Part shown: positions 19,204-27,729 of the stretch, one piece after another
Numbering within the stretch: the first letter of the stretch is position 1
Layout of the letters: each line of letters opens with the position of its first letter
Source of the DNA: Nonomuraea soli
GTDB taxonomy: Bacteria; Actinomycetota; Actinomycetes; Streptosporangiales; Streptosporangiaceae
Direction of reading: 5' to 3'
Length of the DNA stretch: 64,000 nucleotides
Assembly (NCBI RefSeq): GCF_013761175.1
Contig: NZ_JACDUR010000005.1
Location: forward strand, 592,970 to 656,969
Position numbers and translations under genes: made by a program
Notes under the pieces: model-generated
Seen by the model: the letters and a program-made list of their open reading frames with translations, nothing else
Told to the model about the DNA's origin: nothing
Database searches by the model: none

Positions 19204-21147
19204 GTGTCTACGTTCGTGACGTTGGTGGAAGGGGACTCCTTCGCGGTCTCGGAACGCAACGGCGACATCGTCCCGGGTGCCGCCCAGGGAGTCTTCCACG
19301 CCGACACCCGGCTGATCTCCCGATGGGAACTGCGCGTCGACGACGCGCCCGTCGAGCCGCTGCGGGTCGTCGAGGACGAGCCGTACCACGCCACCTTCCT
19401 GGGGCGCAGCAGTCCCAGGCCGGGCATGGCCGAGAGTACGGTGCTCGTGGTGCGCGACAGGTACGTGGGCGGTGGGCTCCGCGAGGACCTGGCCCTGCGC
19501 AACCTGTCGGATGAGCCGGTCGGCTGCCTGGTCAGCGTGCACGTCGGCTCGGACATGGCCGACCTGTTCGAGGTCAAGGGCGCGGGCCCGGTCACCCATG
19601 TGGCCGACGTCGAGACAGCGGCCACCGGCGACGGGATCCGCATCTTCGCCGCCAGCCGCGCCCGTGGCACACGCGTGGTCTGCGAGGGGCCGGTGCTGGC
19701 CGTACCGGGTCTGCTGACCTTCCGTGTCGCCATCCCCGCCCGGTCCAGCTGGGAGGTCACCCTGCAGGTCAACCCGATCGTGGGAGGCGAGGAGACCAGC
19801 GCCTGGTTCGCCGCGCACCAACCGGTCGAGCAGGCTCCCCCCTCGGTGCGGCGGGCCGACTGGGCCAGGCTCAGCCCGGTCGTGATCACACCGCACCCGG
19901 TGCTCGCGCGCACGCTGAGGCGCTCGGTGGACGACATCGGAGCTCTGCGCCTGACCGACGGCTCGATCGCCGCGGGCGCGCCCTGGTTCATGACCCTCTT
20001 CGGCCGCGACTCGCTGCTGACCTCGTGGATGACGTTGCCGCTGGACCAGTCGCTCGCCGTGGCCACGTTGCGCCGGCTGGCCGAGTTGCAGGGCGTGGAG
20101 GACGACCCGCTCACCGAGGAAGAGCCCGGAAAGATCCTGCACGAGCTGCGTCATGGTGTGTTGTCACTGGGCGGCAACTCGGGGGCCTACTACGGCTCGG
20201 TCGACGCCACGCCACTGTTCGTCATGCTCGTCGGCGAGTTGGCCCGCTGGGGTGTGCCGGTCGAGGAGTTCCTGCCCGCCGCCGACCGGGCGCTGGAGTG
20301 GATCGTCAAGCACGCCGACCCGTTCCTGTCGTACCGCCGCCGCACCGACCAGGGCCTGGCCAACCAGGGCTGGAAGGACTCCCACGACGGGCTCAACCAC
20401 GCGGACGGCGCCCTCGCCCGGCCGCCGATCGCGCTGGCAGAGGTGCAGGGCTACGTCTACGCCGCCTACCGGGCGCGGGCGCGGTTCGGCGACGCGTCGG
20501 AGTGGAACGAGCGTGCCGAGCAGATCCGCACCGCCTTCGAGGAACGCTTCTGGCTGCCCGAGCGCGGTTACTACGCCGTCGCCCTGGACCGCGACGGGCG
20601 TCCGGTCGACTCGCTGGCCTCAAACATGGGCCACTGCCTGTGGACGGGGATTGTCTCGCGTGAGCGTGCCCCCTCAGTGGCCGAGCACCTGCTCTCCCCC
20701 GCGATGTTCAGCGGCTACGGGGTGCGCACCCTGGCCTCGGGCATGGGCGCCTACAACCCGATGAGCTACCACAACGGCTCGATCTGGCCGCACGACAACG
20801 CCCTCGTCGCGGCGGGTCTCATGAGGTACGGCTTCGCCGCGGAGGCCCAGCGGGTGGCCGTCGGGCTGCTGGAGGCGGCCGAGGCGTTCGACGGCCGGCT
20901 GCCCGAGCTGTTCTGCGGCTTCGACCGCGAGGAGTTCGGGGTGCCGGTGCCCTATCCCACCTCGTGCTCGCCCCAGGCGTGGGCGGCCGCCGCCCCGATC
21001 CAGCTGCTCAGGTCGCTCCTGCGGATGGAGCCGGCGCCTCCGGGCGTCGAGATCGACCCGGCGCTGCCCGAAGGGTTCGCGCCGCTGCGGATGACGGGAT
21101 TGCCGGTCGGGACTTACCGCGCCGACGTCGACGTCCCCGATAATTAG
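19204..21147 (+). CDS. Glycogen-debranching (amylo-alpha-1,6-glucosidase)-like protein
   Basis: About 647 residues. The N-terminal debranching domain (FVTLVEGDSFAVSERNGDIV, GVFHADTRLISRWELRV) is followed by an (alpha/alpha)6 barrel: APWFMTLFGRDSLLTSWMTL, GWKDSHDGLNHADG, PERGYYAVALD, MGHCLWTGIV, SYHNGSIWPHDNALVAAGLM. This is the MGH/GDE-like family found beside glycosyltransferases in actinobacteria. GTG 19204 is chosen because GGGAG precedes it and homology starts there; the frame is open from 19168. There is no signal peptide, so it acts in the cytoplasm on an alpha-glucan or related oligosaccharide. Confidence 0.85.
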   Translation: MSTFVTLVEGDSFAVSERNGDIVPGAAQGVFHADTRLISRWELRVDDAPVEPLRVVEDEPYHATFLGRSSPRPGMAESTVLVVRDRYVGGGLREDLALRNLSDEPVGCLVSVHVGSDMADLFEVKGAGPVTHVADVETAATGDGIRIFAASRARGTRVVCEGPVLAVPGLLTFRVAIPARSSWEVTLQVNPIVGGEETSAWFAAHQPVEQAPPSVRRADWARLSPVVITPHPVLARTLRRSVDDIGALRLTDGSIAAGAPWFMTLFGRDSLLTSWMTLPLDQSLAVATLRRLAELQGVEDDPLTEEEPGKILHELRHGVLSLGGNSGAYYGSVDATPLFVMLVGELARWGVPVEEFLPAADRALEWIVKHADPFLSYRRRTDQGLANQGWKDSHDGLNHADGALARPPIALAEVQGYVYAAYRARARFGDASEWNERAEQIRTAFEERFWLPERGYYAVALDRDGRPVDSLASNMGHCLWTGIVSRERAPSVAEHLLSPAMFSGYGVRTLASGMGAYNPMSYHNGSIWPHDNALVAAGLMRYGFAAEAQRVAVGLLEAAEAFDGRLPELFCGFDREEFGVPVPYPTSCSPQAWAAAAPIQLLRSLLRMEPAPPGVEIDPALPEGFAPLRMTGLPVGTYRADVDVPDN

Positions 21148-21150
21148 GGC

Positions 21151-21993
21151 ATGGCGGAGATCACCGGCACGGACGGCGCGTGGACCTTCAACGGGGAGAT
21201 CCTGCGGATCGTGCCGGGGAGCGACTCCAAGGTGCACGAGATCCGCAGGGCGCTCGGCGACCGCGCGATCCCGCTGGAGGCGATCGCCGGTGCCTCCTTC
21301 GAGGCCGGGCGCAAGGGCGGCCACCTGCGGCTGCGGCTGCGCAAGGGCGCCGATCCCGTCTACGACGCCTCCGCCGGAGGGCTGGCCGCTCCCGCCGACC
21401 CCTACCGGCTGACGGTGCCCAAGGACCGGGTCGGCGCGGCGGAGTACTTCGCCGACGAGCTGCGCGACCTGCTGCAGGTCTACCAGGTGCCGGCCGGGCC
21501 GTGCGAGAGCTGGTTGCTGCCCGCGCCTGACGTGCCCGTCTCCGCGACCGCGGGCGACGCCACGGTCAGCTTCGACGGCGAGCGGATCAGGCTGGAGTGG
21601 ACCTGGCTGGCCGCCTCCGGCAAGGAGGCGGCGGGCAACCAGGAGTTCCGGCTGGCCGACGTGGTCGGGGTCGAGTGGAAGCCGCTGTCGGGCGTGGGCT
21701 ACGGCAGCCTGCGCTTCCGGCTGAAGGACGAGGGCCCGCCCAAGCGGCCCGACAAGGACCTGCATTGCGTCTCGTGGGGCGTGCAGCGGTTCGGCGGCAC
21801 GACCGTGCTGGTGGCGGCGGCGGTGCTGCCCATGCTGAGCCGGCCGTCGGCCGAGCTGCCGGCGGCGCCGTCGGAGGCCGACCAGGACGCCCTGCTGCGC
21901 CGCCTGGCCGAGCTGGGCGAGCTGCACAAGGCGGGCGTGCTCACCGAGGAGGAGTTCTCGGCGGCGAAGCAGGCGCTCTTGAAGCGCCTCTGA
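21151..21993 (+). CDS. DUF4429 protein with C-terminal SHOCT motif
   Basis: 280 residues. Two similar DUF4429 units are visible (GTDGAWTFNGEILRIVP… and VSFDGERIRLEWTWLA…), each a PH-like beta module. The C-terminal 30 residues form a SHOCT hairpin (LLRRLAELGELHKAGVLTEE, EFSAAKQALLKRL). Both domains are common in actinobacterial cytoplasmic proteins of unknown role and are thought to mediate oligomerisation or interaction. The gene starts 3 bp after the debranching gene and is probably cotranscribed with it. Confidence 0.85.
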   Translation: MAEITGTDGAWTFNGEILRIVPGSDSKVHEIRRALGDRAIPLEAIAGASFEAGRKGGHLRLRLRKGADPVYDASAGGLAAPADPYRLTVPKDRVGAAEYFADELRDLLQVYQVPAGPCESWLLPAPDVPVSATAGDATVSFDGERIRLEWTWLAASGKEAAGNQEFRLADVVGVEWKPLSGVGYGSLRFRLKDEGPPKRPDKDLHCVSWGVQRFGGTTVLVAAAVLPMLSRPSAELPAAPSEADQDALLRRLAELGELHKAGVLTEEEFSAAKQALLKRL

Positions 21994-22018
21994 CCTGCTT
22001 TGGGAAGCCTTTCCTTCG

Positions 22019-22048
22019 TTGCGGATCATGCTTTAATCGACATAGTGT
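22019..22048 (+). promoter_or_regulatory. Candidate promoter for a near-leaderless VIT1-family transcript
   Basis: TTGCGG (22019-22024), an 18-bp spacer, and TAGTGT (22043-22048, TAnnnT). Transcription would begin near 22055, only a few bases before the ATG at 22058, and no Shine-Dalgarno sequence is present. CATAGT (22041) and ACTATG (22055) form an inverted repeat spanning the -10 and the start codon, a possible operator. Confidence 0.45.
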
Positions 22049-22057
22049 CATAAAACT

Positions 22058-22753
22058 ATGAGCGAATGGCACCACCACCATCGAGACGTGACCGGCGGCT
22101 GGCTCCGCCCCGCCGTGTTCGGCGCCATGGACGGCCTCGTCTCCAACTTCGCCCTCATCAGCGGCGTCGTCGGAGGCGGGGCGTCGCCGACCGTGGTGAT
22201 CGTGACAGGCCTGGCAGGACTCGTCGCCGGAGCCTGCTCGATGGCCGTGGGCGAATACACCTCCGTCGCCTCCCAGACCGAACTGACGCGCGCCGAGATC
22301 GAGGTGGAGAAGGCCGAGCTGATCCGCAACCCCGAGGGCGAGCTGGCCGAGCTGACCGCGCTCTACCGCACCCGCGGAGTCGACGCGGAGACCTCCGAGA
22401 AGGTCGCCAGGCAGATCACCGCCCAACCCGAACTGGCGTGGCGGGTGCACGTCCGCGAGGAACTCGGCGTCGACCCCGACGACCTGCCCTCGCCGTACGT
22501 GGCCGCGCTGTCGTCGTTCGCCGCCTTCTCGGTCGGCGCCGCCGTACCCGTCCTGCCGTTCCTGCTCGGCGCGTCCGGCCTGATCGCCGCCGCGGTGATC
22601 AGCGTGATCGGGCTGCTCGTGCTGGGCGGCGTGGTCGCCAGGCTCACCGCGCGGCCCTGGTGGACCGGAGCGCTGCGCCAGCTCCTCCTCGGAGCGTTCG
22701 CGGCGGCCGTCACCTTCGGCATCGGCAGCCTCGTGGGAAGTACCTTGACGTGA
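22058..22753 (+). CDS. VIT1/CCC1-family metal transporter
   Basis: 231 residues. The first helix block is AVFGAMDGLVSNFALISGVV, followed by GLVAGACSMAVGEYTSVASQ, the cytosolic Glu-rich metal-binding hairpin (ELTRAEIEVEKAEL through REELGVDPDDLPSP), and three C-terminal helices. VIT1/CCC1 proteins move Fe2+ or Mn2+ out of the cytosol in exchange for protons. The N-terminus carries an unusual HHHHR stretch (residues 4-8) that could bind metal. No ribosome-binding site is visible, consistent with a leaderless mRNA. Confidence 0.9.
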   Translation: MSEWHHHHRDVTGGWLRPAVFGAMDGLVSNFALISGVVGGGASPTVVIVTGLAGLVAGACSMAVGEYTSVASQTELTRAEIEVEKAELIRNPEGELAELTALYRTRGVDAETSEKVARQITAQPELAWRVHVREELGVDPDDLPSPYVAALSSFAAFSVGAAVPVLPFLLGASGLIAAAVISVIGLLVLGGVVARLTARPWWTGALRQLLLGAFAAAVTFGIGSLVGSTLT

Positions 22754-22824
22754 CGCGATGAGTTTCGCGCTCCGGTCCGGTCTGCATCAGAGTACGGCCA
22801 TCGCCAACTCATCAGTGAGGAACC

Positions 22825-23514
22825 ATGAGCGCCAACGCACTCCCGCCCGTCGTCGACGCCGGCACCTGGCAGCGCGAGCTCGACGCCCTGCGCGTCCGCG
22901 AGAAGGCCGCGACCAGGGAACTCGACGCCATCGCCGCCCAGCGCCGCCGCCTGCCGATGGTGCGGATGCCCGACTACGTCCTCGAAGGCGAGAAGGGGCC
23001 CGTCAAGCTGGCCGACGTCTTCGAGGGCAGGCGGCAGCTGATCGTCTACAACCACATGTGGTTCCCGGGCAAGGAGTGGCAGTGCCCGGGATGCACCGGG
23101 TTCACCTCGCAGTACACGCGGCTGGAGTTCCTCGACAACTACGACGCGCGGTTCGTCATCGTCACCCAGGGGCCGATCGACGAGGCACTCGCCTACAAGC
23201 GGCGGGTGGGGAACCGCATGACGTGGTACTCCACCGCGAACAGCCCCTTCGGCGCCGACGTCGACGCACCGCCGGACGCCGGGTTCGCGGTCAACGTGTT
23301 CCTGCGCGACGGCGACGACGTCTACCGGACGTGGCACACCAACGGGAGGGGGACGGAGCAGCTCAGCCACTCCTTCCCGCTCATCGACCTGCTGCCCTAC
23401 GGGCGGCAGGAGGAGTGGCAGGACTCGCCCGAGGGCTGGCCCAAGTCGCCGACGTACAGCGGGTGGGCGGACTCCAAGGACATCGCCGCGCTGTACGGGG
23501 AGGGTGCGGGCTAG
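22825..23514 (+). CDS. DUF899 thioredoxin-like protein
   Basis: 229 residues. The N-terminal helix is WQRELDALRVREKAATRELD, then RRRLPMVRMPDYVLEG, IVYNHMWFPGKEWQCPGCTG with a CxxC redox motif, and a C-terminal segment with HSFPLIDLLPYGRQEEW. This is the DUF899 family, thioredoxin-fold proteins of unproven function often linked to oxidative or xenobiotic stress. GAGGAA lies 5 nt before the ATG. A terminator hairpin starts within the stop codon region. Confidence 0.88.
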   Translation: MSANALPPVVDAGTWQRELDALRVREKAATRELDAIAAQRRRLPMVRMPDYVLEGEKGPVKLADVFEGRRQLIVYNHMWFPGKEWQCPGCTGFTSQYTRLEFLDNYDARFVIVTQGPIDEALAYKRRVGNRMTWYSTANSPFGADVDAPPDAGFAVNVFLRDGDDVYRTWHTNGRGTEQLSHSFPLIDLLPYGRQEEWQDSPEGWPKSPTYSGWADSKDIAALYGEGAG

Positions 23515-23540
23515 GCACCAGGCACCCGCGCCTGGTGCCT
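23513..23540 (+). terminator. Hairpin terminator after the DUF899 gene
   Basis: AGGCACCAGGC / GCCTGGTGCCT, an 11-bp perfect stem with a 6-nt loop, overlapping the last base of the stop codon. The following ~130 bp up to the flavoprotein gene is C-rich and holds no gene that I can see. Confidence 0.75.
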
Positions 23541-23669
23541 GGCCACCCGCCGGCCCCGGGCCACACCCTCCGCCCGCCCACCCCGCCCGCCTACCCCGCC
23601 CACCCGGCCGCCCTTCAGGCGTGGCTCGGCCGTTAGAGTCGCTCTGAGGGAAGAACCGGGGAGGCTGAC

Positions 23670-25034
23670 GTGGACGTAGACGTGATTGTGATCGGCGCGG
23701 GCCCGGCGGGCGAGAACGTCGCCGGCCGGGTGGTGCGAGGCGGCCTCACCTGCGCGGTCGTCGAGGACCACCTGGCGGGCGGCGAGTGCTCCTACTACGC
23801 CTGCATCCCCAGCAAGGCCCTGCTGCGCCCGATGGAGCTGGCCGACGAGGTCGGCCGGGTGCCCGGCCTGCCCGCGACCGAGCCCGTCGACGTCGCCGCC
23901 GTCCTGGCGCGCCGCGACGAGGCGGTCTCCCACCTCGACGACTCCGGCCAGGTCGAGTGGATCACCAAGCTGCCCGCCGAGTTCGTCCGCGGTCGCGGCA
24001 CGGTCGTCGAACCCAAGGTCGTGGAGGTGACGGGCCAGGACGGCCGGGTCACCAGGCTCACCGCCCGTCACGCCGTCGTCGTGGCGACCGGCAGCGTCCC
24101 CGTCGTCCCGCCGGTGCCCGGCCTGGCCGAGGCGCGCCCCTGGGGCAGCCGCGAGGCGACCACCGTCAAGCAGGTGCCGCGCCGTCTGGTCGTGATCGGC
24201 GGCGGCGTGGTCGCCTGCGAGATGGCCCAGGCGCTGCACTTCCTGGGCGCGAGCGAGGTCACCATGCTGGTGCGCGACGACCGGCTGCTGGGCCGCGTCG
24301 AGCCGTTCGCGGGCGAGCTCCTGGCGGAGTCGCTGCGCTCGGCCGGCATCGACGTGCGTTTCGGCGCCTCCGCGGAACGGGTCGAGCGTACGGCGGAGCA
24401 CGTCGTGGCGCACCTGGCCGGCGGCGGCACGATCGAGGCCGACGAGATCCTCGTCGCGACCGGCCGTCACCCCGCTCTCGAAGGCCTGGGCGTCGACAGC
24501 GCCGAGGTCGACGACAGCATGCGGGTCAAGGGCAGCGACTGGCTGTACGCCGTGGGCGACGTCAACGGCCGCAGCCTGCTCACCCACATGGGCAAGTACC
24601 AGGCCAGGGTGTGCGGTGACGTCATCGTCGCCCGCGCGAAGGGCGAGCCGGACGACGGACCGGCGCTGCGGGCCACCGCCCCGGTCCCGCAGGTGGTCTT
24701 CACCGACCCGCAGATCTGCTCGGTCGGCCGCACCGAGGAGGCCGCGCGCGCCGAGGGCTTCGACATCCGCGTGGTCGAGTACGACCTCGGCAACGTCTCC
24801 GGCGCCTATCTGCTGGGCGACGGCTACACGGGCAGGGCCAAGGCGATCGTCGACGAGCGGCGCAAGGTGCTGCTCGGCGTCACGTTCGCCGGTCCCGGCG
24901 TGGCGGAGCTGCTGCACGCCGCCACGATCGCGGTGACGGCCGAGGTGCCGCTCGAGGTGCTGTGGCACGCCGTTCCCGCCTTCCCCACGGTGAGCGAGGT
25001 GTGGCTGCGGCTGCTGGAGGAGTACGGGCTCTAG
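23670..25034 (+). CDS. FAD-dependent pyridine nucleotide-disulfide oxidoreductase
   Basis: 454 residues, class I flavin disulfide reductase (dihydrolipoamide dehydrogenase/mercuric reductase group). The FAD motif is VIVIGAGPAGENVAGRVV; the redox disulfide is GGECSYYACIPSKALLRP, with the canonical C-x4-C spacing but aromatic residues between. The NAD(P) motif is VVIGGGVVACEMAQALHFLG; YAVGDVNG is the second FAD site; the C-terminal acid-base pair lies in HAVPAFPTVSEVW. It lacks a mercury HMA domain and lies outside any lipoate gene cluster, so the disulfide substrate is unknown. GTG start with GGGGAGG upstream. Confidence 0.9.
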   Translation: MDVDVIVIGAGPAGENVAGRVVRGGLTCAVVEDHLAGGECSYYACIPSKALLRPMELADEVGRVPGLPATEPVDVAAVLARRDEAVSHLDDSGQVEWITKLPAEFVRGRGTVVEPKVVEVTGQDGRVTRLTARHAVVVATGSVPVVPPVPGLAEARPWGSREATTVKQVPRRLVVIGGGVVACEMAQALHFLGASEVTMLVRDDRLLGRVEPFAGELLAESLRSAGIDVRFGASAERVERTAEHVVAHLAGGGTIEADEILVATGRHPALEGLGVDSAEVDDSMRVKGSDWLYAVGDVNGRSLLTHMGKYQARVCGDVIVARAKGEPDDGPALRATAPVPQVVFTDPQICSVGRTEEAARAEGFDIRVVEYDLGNVSGAYLLGDGYTGRAKAIVDERRKVLLGVTFAGPGVAELLHAATIAVTAEVPLEVLWHAVPAFPTVSEVWLRLLEEYGL

Positions 25035-25801
25035 AAGAAGTCCTCCAGCTCGCGGGCGGCCAACGCCATGTCGCCCGCGACGCCGCAGTCGAGGAGGCGG
25101 ACGAACAGGTCCTCCCCTGTGGCGGCGCGCTGGCGGATGATCTCCGCCCTGGCCAGCATGCGGGCGCGCACCTCCTGCACGATCGCCTCCGGCCGGCCGC
25201 GGTAGCCGTACTCCCGCAGGAACAGGCGCAGGCGGCGGGGCCGGCCCGCGAAGTCGTCGAAGCCCTCGCCCGCGGCCACGTGCCTGGCGTGCATGGGCAC
25301 CCAGCACATGGCGGTCCAGGCCAGGTCGGAGAAGACGGTGGCGGGTCCGGCGAAGTCCCAGTCGAAGAAGCCGGTCAGCCGCCCTTCGTCCCAGGCGGCG
25401 TTGTACGGGCTCGCGTCGTTGTGGCCGATGATCAGCCCGGGCGACCACTGGTCGCCGCAGCGCCAGAAGGCGTCGCCGGGCGGAACGAAGTCGCGCACCG
25501 CGAGATGGTAGTCGCGCAGCCACCACGCCACCTGGCGCAGGATGTCGTCGGTGCGCGTCCACTCCGGCCACACCTGGCGGCTGCCCATGGTCTCGCCGTC
25601 GAGGAAGGTGAGCTGCTCGCGGCCCTCGCCGTCGAAGCCCAGCACGCGGGGCGCTCCGGGGAACCGTTTGCGTTCCAGGTGCCGCAACAACGCGTGGACC
25701 GCCGGGGTCCAGGGTCCGGGTCTGCGCACGACCGCCGTGCCCACGCGCATCGCGCCCCGATCGTTGCCGCCGTCCAGGAGGATCCCCACGCCGTTGCTCA
25801 C
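25031..25801 (-). CDS. APH-family phosphotransferase
   Basis: 256 residues with the aminoglycoside phosphotransferase/choline kinase fold. The catalytic loop is LIIGHNDASPYNAAWDEG (HxDxxxxN), and the metal Asp is in GFFDWDFAGPATVFSDLAW. The first residues RRPGPWTPAVHALLRHLERK match the actinobacterial group of phosphotransferases of unknown substrate. GTG start at 25801; ATG at 25750 is an alternative. It overlaps the convergent flavoprotein gene by 4 bp. Antibiotic phosphorylation is possible but unsupported. Confidence 0.85.
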   Translation of the reverse strand: MSNGVGILLDGGNDRGAMRVGTAVVRRPGPWTPAVHALLRHLERKRFPGAPRVLGFDGEGREQLTFLDGETMGSRQVWPEWTRTDDILRQVAWWLRDYHLAVRDFVPPGDAFWRCGDQWSPGLIIGHNDASPYNAAWDEGRLTGFFDWDFAGPATVFSDLAWTAMCWVPMHARHVAAGEGFDDFAGRPRRLRLFLREYGYRGRPEAIVQEVRARMLARAEIIRQRAATGEDLFVRLLDCGVAGDMALAARELEDFF

Positions 25802-25866
25802 TCACGCCAGCATGAGATCGGGTAAGCGTAATGTCCAGAGACAGTGATGTGACCCCTGGGCCTGGC

Positions 25867-25896
25867 TTGCACACGGCCCAGGACCAGAACTATGTT
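25867..25896 (+). promoter_or_regulatory. Promoter giving a leaderless SCO6745-family mRNA
   Basis: TTGCAC (25867-25872), 18-bp spacer, TATGTT (25891-25896). The ATG at 25904 is 7 bases beyond the -10, where transcription should begin. This supports ATG 25904 over the in-frame ATG at 25892, which lies inside the -10 element. Confidence 0.65.
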
Positions 25897-25903
25897 CGGT
25901 CTC

Positions 25904-26725
25904 ATGGAGTCAGCACGACAGGCCTGGCGACGCCTGGAACCCGTACACGGCATGATCTACTTCGTCCCCGAAGCCGGCCTGCGCTGGGCCGAGCTCGGGC
26001 TGAAGGGCATGGCGGGCTACTTCGCCTCGCGCGGCGCCGCCTTCGGACGCGCCTCGGCCGACCTGGTCATCGCCACGTTCTACAACTTCTGCCCCGACCT
26101 CGTACGGCAGGCGCTGCCGCAGGCCTGGGAGGTGGTCACCCCCGAGCAGATGCTGGCCGCCCGGGTCGAGGCCGCGGGCGCCGCGCTGCGCCGGGCGGGA
26201 CTCCACGAGCTGCCGGGGCTCGACGAGACCCTGGACCTGGCCAGACGGGCGGCACTCGCGGCCTGCGAGCACCCCCAGGGACGGCCGCTGTTCGCCGCCC
26301 ACGCCGCGCTGCCCTGGCCCGACGAGCCGATCGAACGGCTGTGGCACGCCCAGACCCTGCTGCGGGAGTTCCGGGGTGACGGGCACGTCGCCATGCTGCT
26401 GGCCGAGGGCGTCGGCGGGCTGGAGGCGCTGGTGCTCCACGCGGCCAGCGGCGACGTGCCGACCGCCTTCCTCAAGATCAGCCGGGCCTGGCCGGAGGAG
26501 GAGTGGGCGGCCGCCGAGGAGCGGCTGCGCTCGCGAGGGCTGCTCGACGGCGACGGGCTGAGCACCGAGGGCGCCGCCCTGCGGCAGCACATCGAGGCCC
26601 GCACCGACGCGCTGGCACTGCCCGCCTACGCGGCGCTCGGGGAGGACGGGTGCGCGCGGCTGGCGGAACTCGCCCGCCCCTTCGGCCGCGGCGTGGTCAG
26701 CGCGGGACTCCTCAACCTGGGCTGA
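25904..26725 (+). CDS. SCO6745-family (SalK-like) protein
   Basis: 273 residues. MESARQAWRRLEPVHGMIYF, then YFASRGAAFGRASADLVIATFYNF and SRAWPEEEWAAAEERLRSRGLLDGDG, where a winged-helix region reads out. This matches the actinobacterial SCO6745/SalK family, all-helical with a C-terminal HTH, function unknown. The start is fixed by the promoter (leaderless). A GC hairpin follows the stop at 26741-26768. Confidence 0.85.
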   Translation: MESARQAWRRLEPVHGMIYFVPEAGLRWAELGLKGMAGYFASRGAAFGRASADLVIATFYNFCPDLVRQALPQAWEVVTPEQMLAARVEAAGAALRRAGLHELPGLDETLDLARRAALAACEHPQGRPLFAAHAALPWPDEPIERLWHAQTLLREFRGDGHVAMLLAEGVGGLEALVLHAASGDVPTAFLKISRAWPEEEWAAAEERLRSRGLLDGDGLSTEGAALRQHIEARTDALALPAYAALGEDGCARLAELARPFGRGVVSAGLLNLG

Positions 26726-26740
26726 GCACCCACGAATGAC

Positions 26741-26768
26741 GGGCGGCCCGCCTGGGGGCCGGCCGCCC
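26741..26768 (+). terminator. Possible terminator after the SCO6745-family gene
   Basis: GGGCGGCC (26741-26748) pairs with GGCCGCCC (26761-26768) over a 12-nt loop. No T-run follows, and this region is GC-rich, so some such repeats arise by chance. Confidence 0.4.
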
Positions 26769-26870
26769 CGGGTCGCCTGTCCGTGAGGGCCGCCTGCCCT
26801 GGTGCCCGTTGTCCACAGGCGGCCCGCCCCTCTTCATCCGCCCCGCCGTCCTGCCGTATGTTCGGGTCCC

Positions 26871-27686
26871 GTGACTGCCATCCGCCGCCTCGACCCGTCC
26901 GAGCTCCTCGCCTGCAAGCGCCTCGAAGAGGACCGCGGGTGGGACACCGACCCCGCCAAGTGGGCGCTGATGTTCGCCAGTGGCGAGGTCCACGCCATCG
27001 ACGCCGACGACGGCGACGGCCTGGCGGGCTGCGTGGTCCTCACCCACTACGCCGACGACCTGACCGCCGTCGGCATGATGCTGGTCGCCGACCGCTACGG
27101 CAGGCAGGGCCTGGGCAGCACCCTGATGCGCCATGCCCTGGAGCAGGCGGGCAAGCGGTCGGTCGAGCTGACCGCCACCCGCTTCGGCCGCCCCGTCTAC
27201 GAGCGCCTCGGTTTCCGCCCCACCGGCACGCTCACGGTCCACCACGGCACCCTCCCCGACCTGCCCACGCCGTCGGCCCGCCCCGCCACCCCCGACGACC
27301 ACGCGCGCATCCTGCGCCTCGACCACCGCACCACCGGCGCCGACCGTGGCGCCGTCCTCACCCACCTGCTGTCGATCGCCGAGCGGGCGGTGGTCGCCGA
27401 CGACGGTTTCGCGATCGCCTGGAACGCCGGAAGCCACCGCGTGATCGGCCCGGTGGTCGCGCCCTCGGAGGAGGTGGCGCGTGACCTGGTCGTGGCCGCC
27501 GCCCGGGGCGCCGACCGCCCGCTGCGTCTCGACGTGCTCGGCGGCTTCCCCGGCCTGCGCGCCTGGATCGCCGGCCACGGCATGCCGGGCGGCGAGAACG
27601 AGCTGCCCACAATGGTCCACGGCGCCGACGCGCCCGGGGGCGACAGAGCGCGCTACGCCGCCCCTATCCTGATCTCCATGGGGTAG
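26871..27686 (+). CDS. GNAT N-acetyltransferase (two-domain)
   Basis: 271 residues. The N-terminal GNAT domain carries VGMMLVADRYGRQGLGSTLM (acetyl-CoA loop) and GRPVYERLGFRPTGTLTVHH. The second half (ARILRLDHRTTGADRGAVLT, FAIAWNAGSHRVIGPVVAPS) is a degenerate GNAT-like domain of the acetyltransferase_18/YitI type. Substrate unknown. GTG 26871 is preferred although the frame is open from 26802: a TATGTT element (26857-26862) ends 8 bases before it, implying a leaderless mRNA as in the gene upstream. A small hairpin overlaps its stop (27680-27701). Confidence 0.85.
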   Translation: MTAIRRLDPSELLACKRLEEDRGWDTDPAKWALMFASGEVHAIDADDGDGLAGCVVLTHYADDLTAVGMMLVADRYGRQGLGSTLMRHALEQAGKRSVELTATRFGRPVYERLGFRPTGTLTVHHGTLPDLPTPSARPATPDDHARILRLDHRTTGADRGAVLTHLLSIAERAVVADDGFAIAWNAGSHRVIGPVVAPSEEVARDLVVAAARGADRPLRLDVLGGFPGLRAWIAGHGMPGGENELPTMVHGADAPGGDRARYAAPILISMG

Positions 27687-27729
27687 CCGGGGCGGCTCCC
27701 CAGACTTCCCATCGGGGAACAGGAGTACG

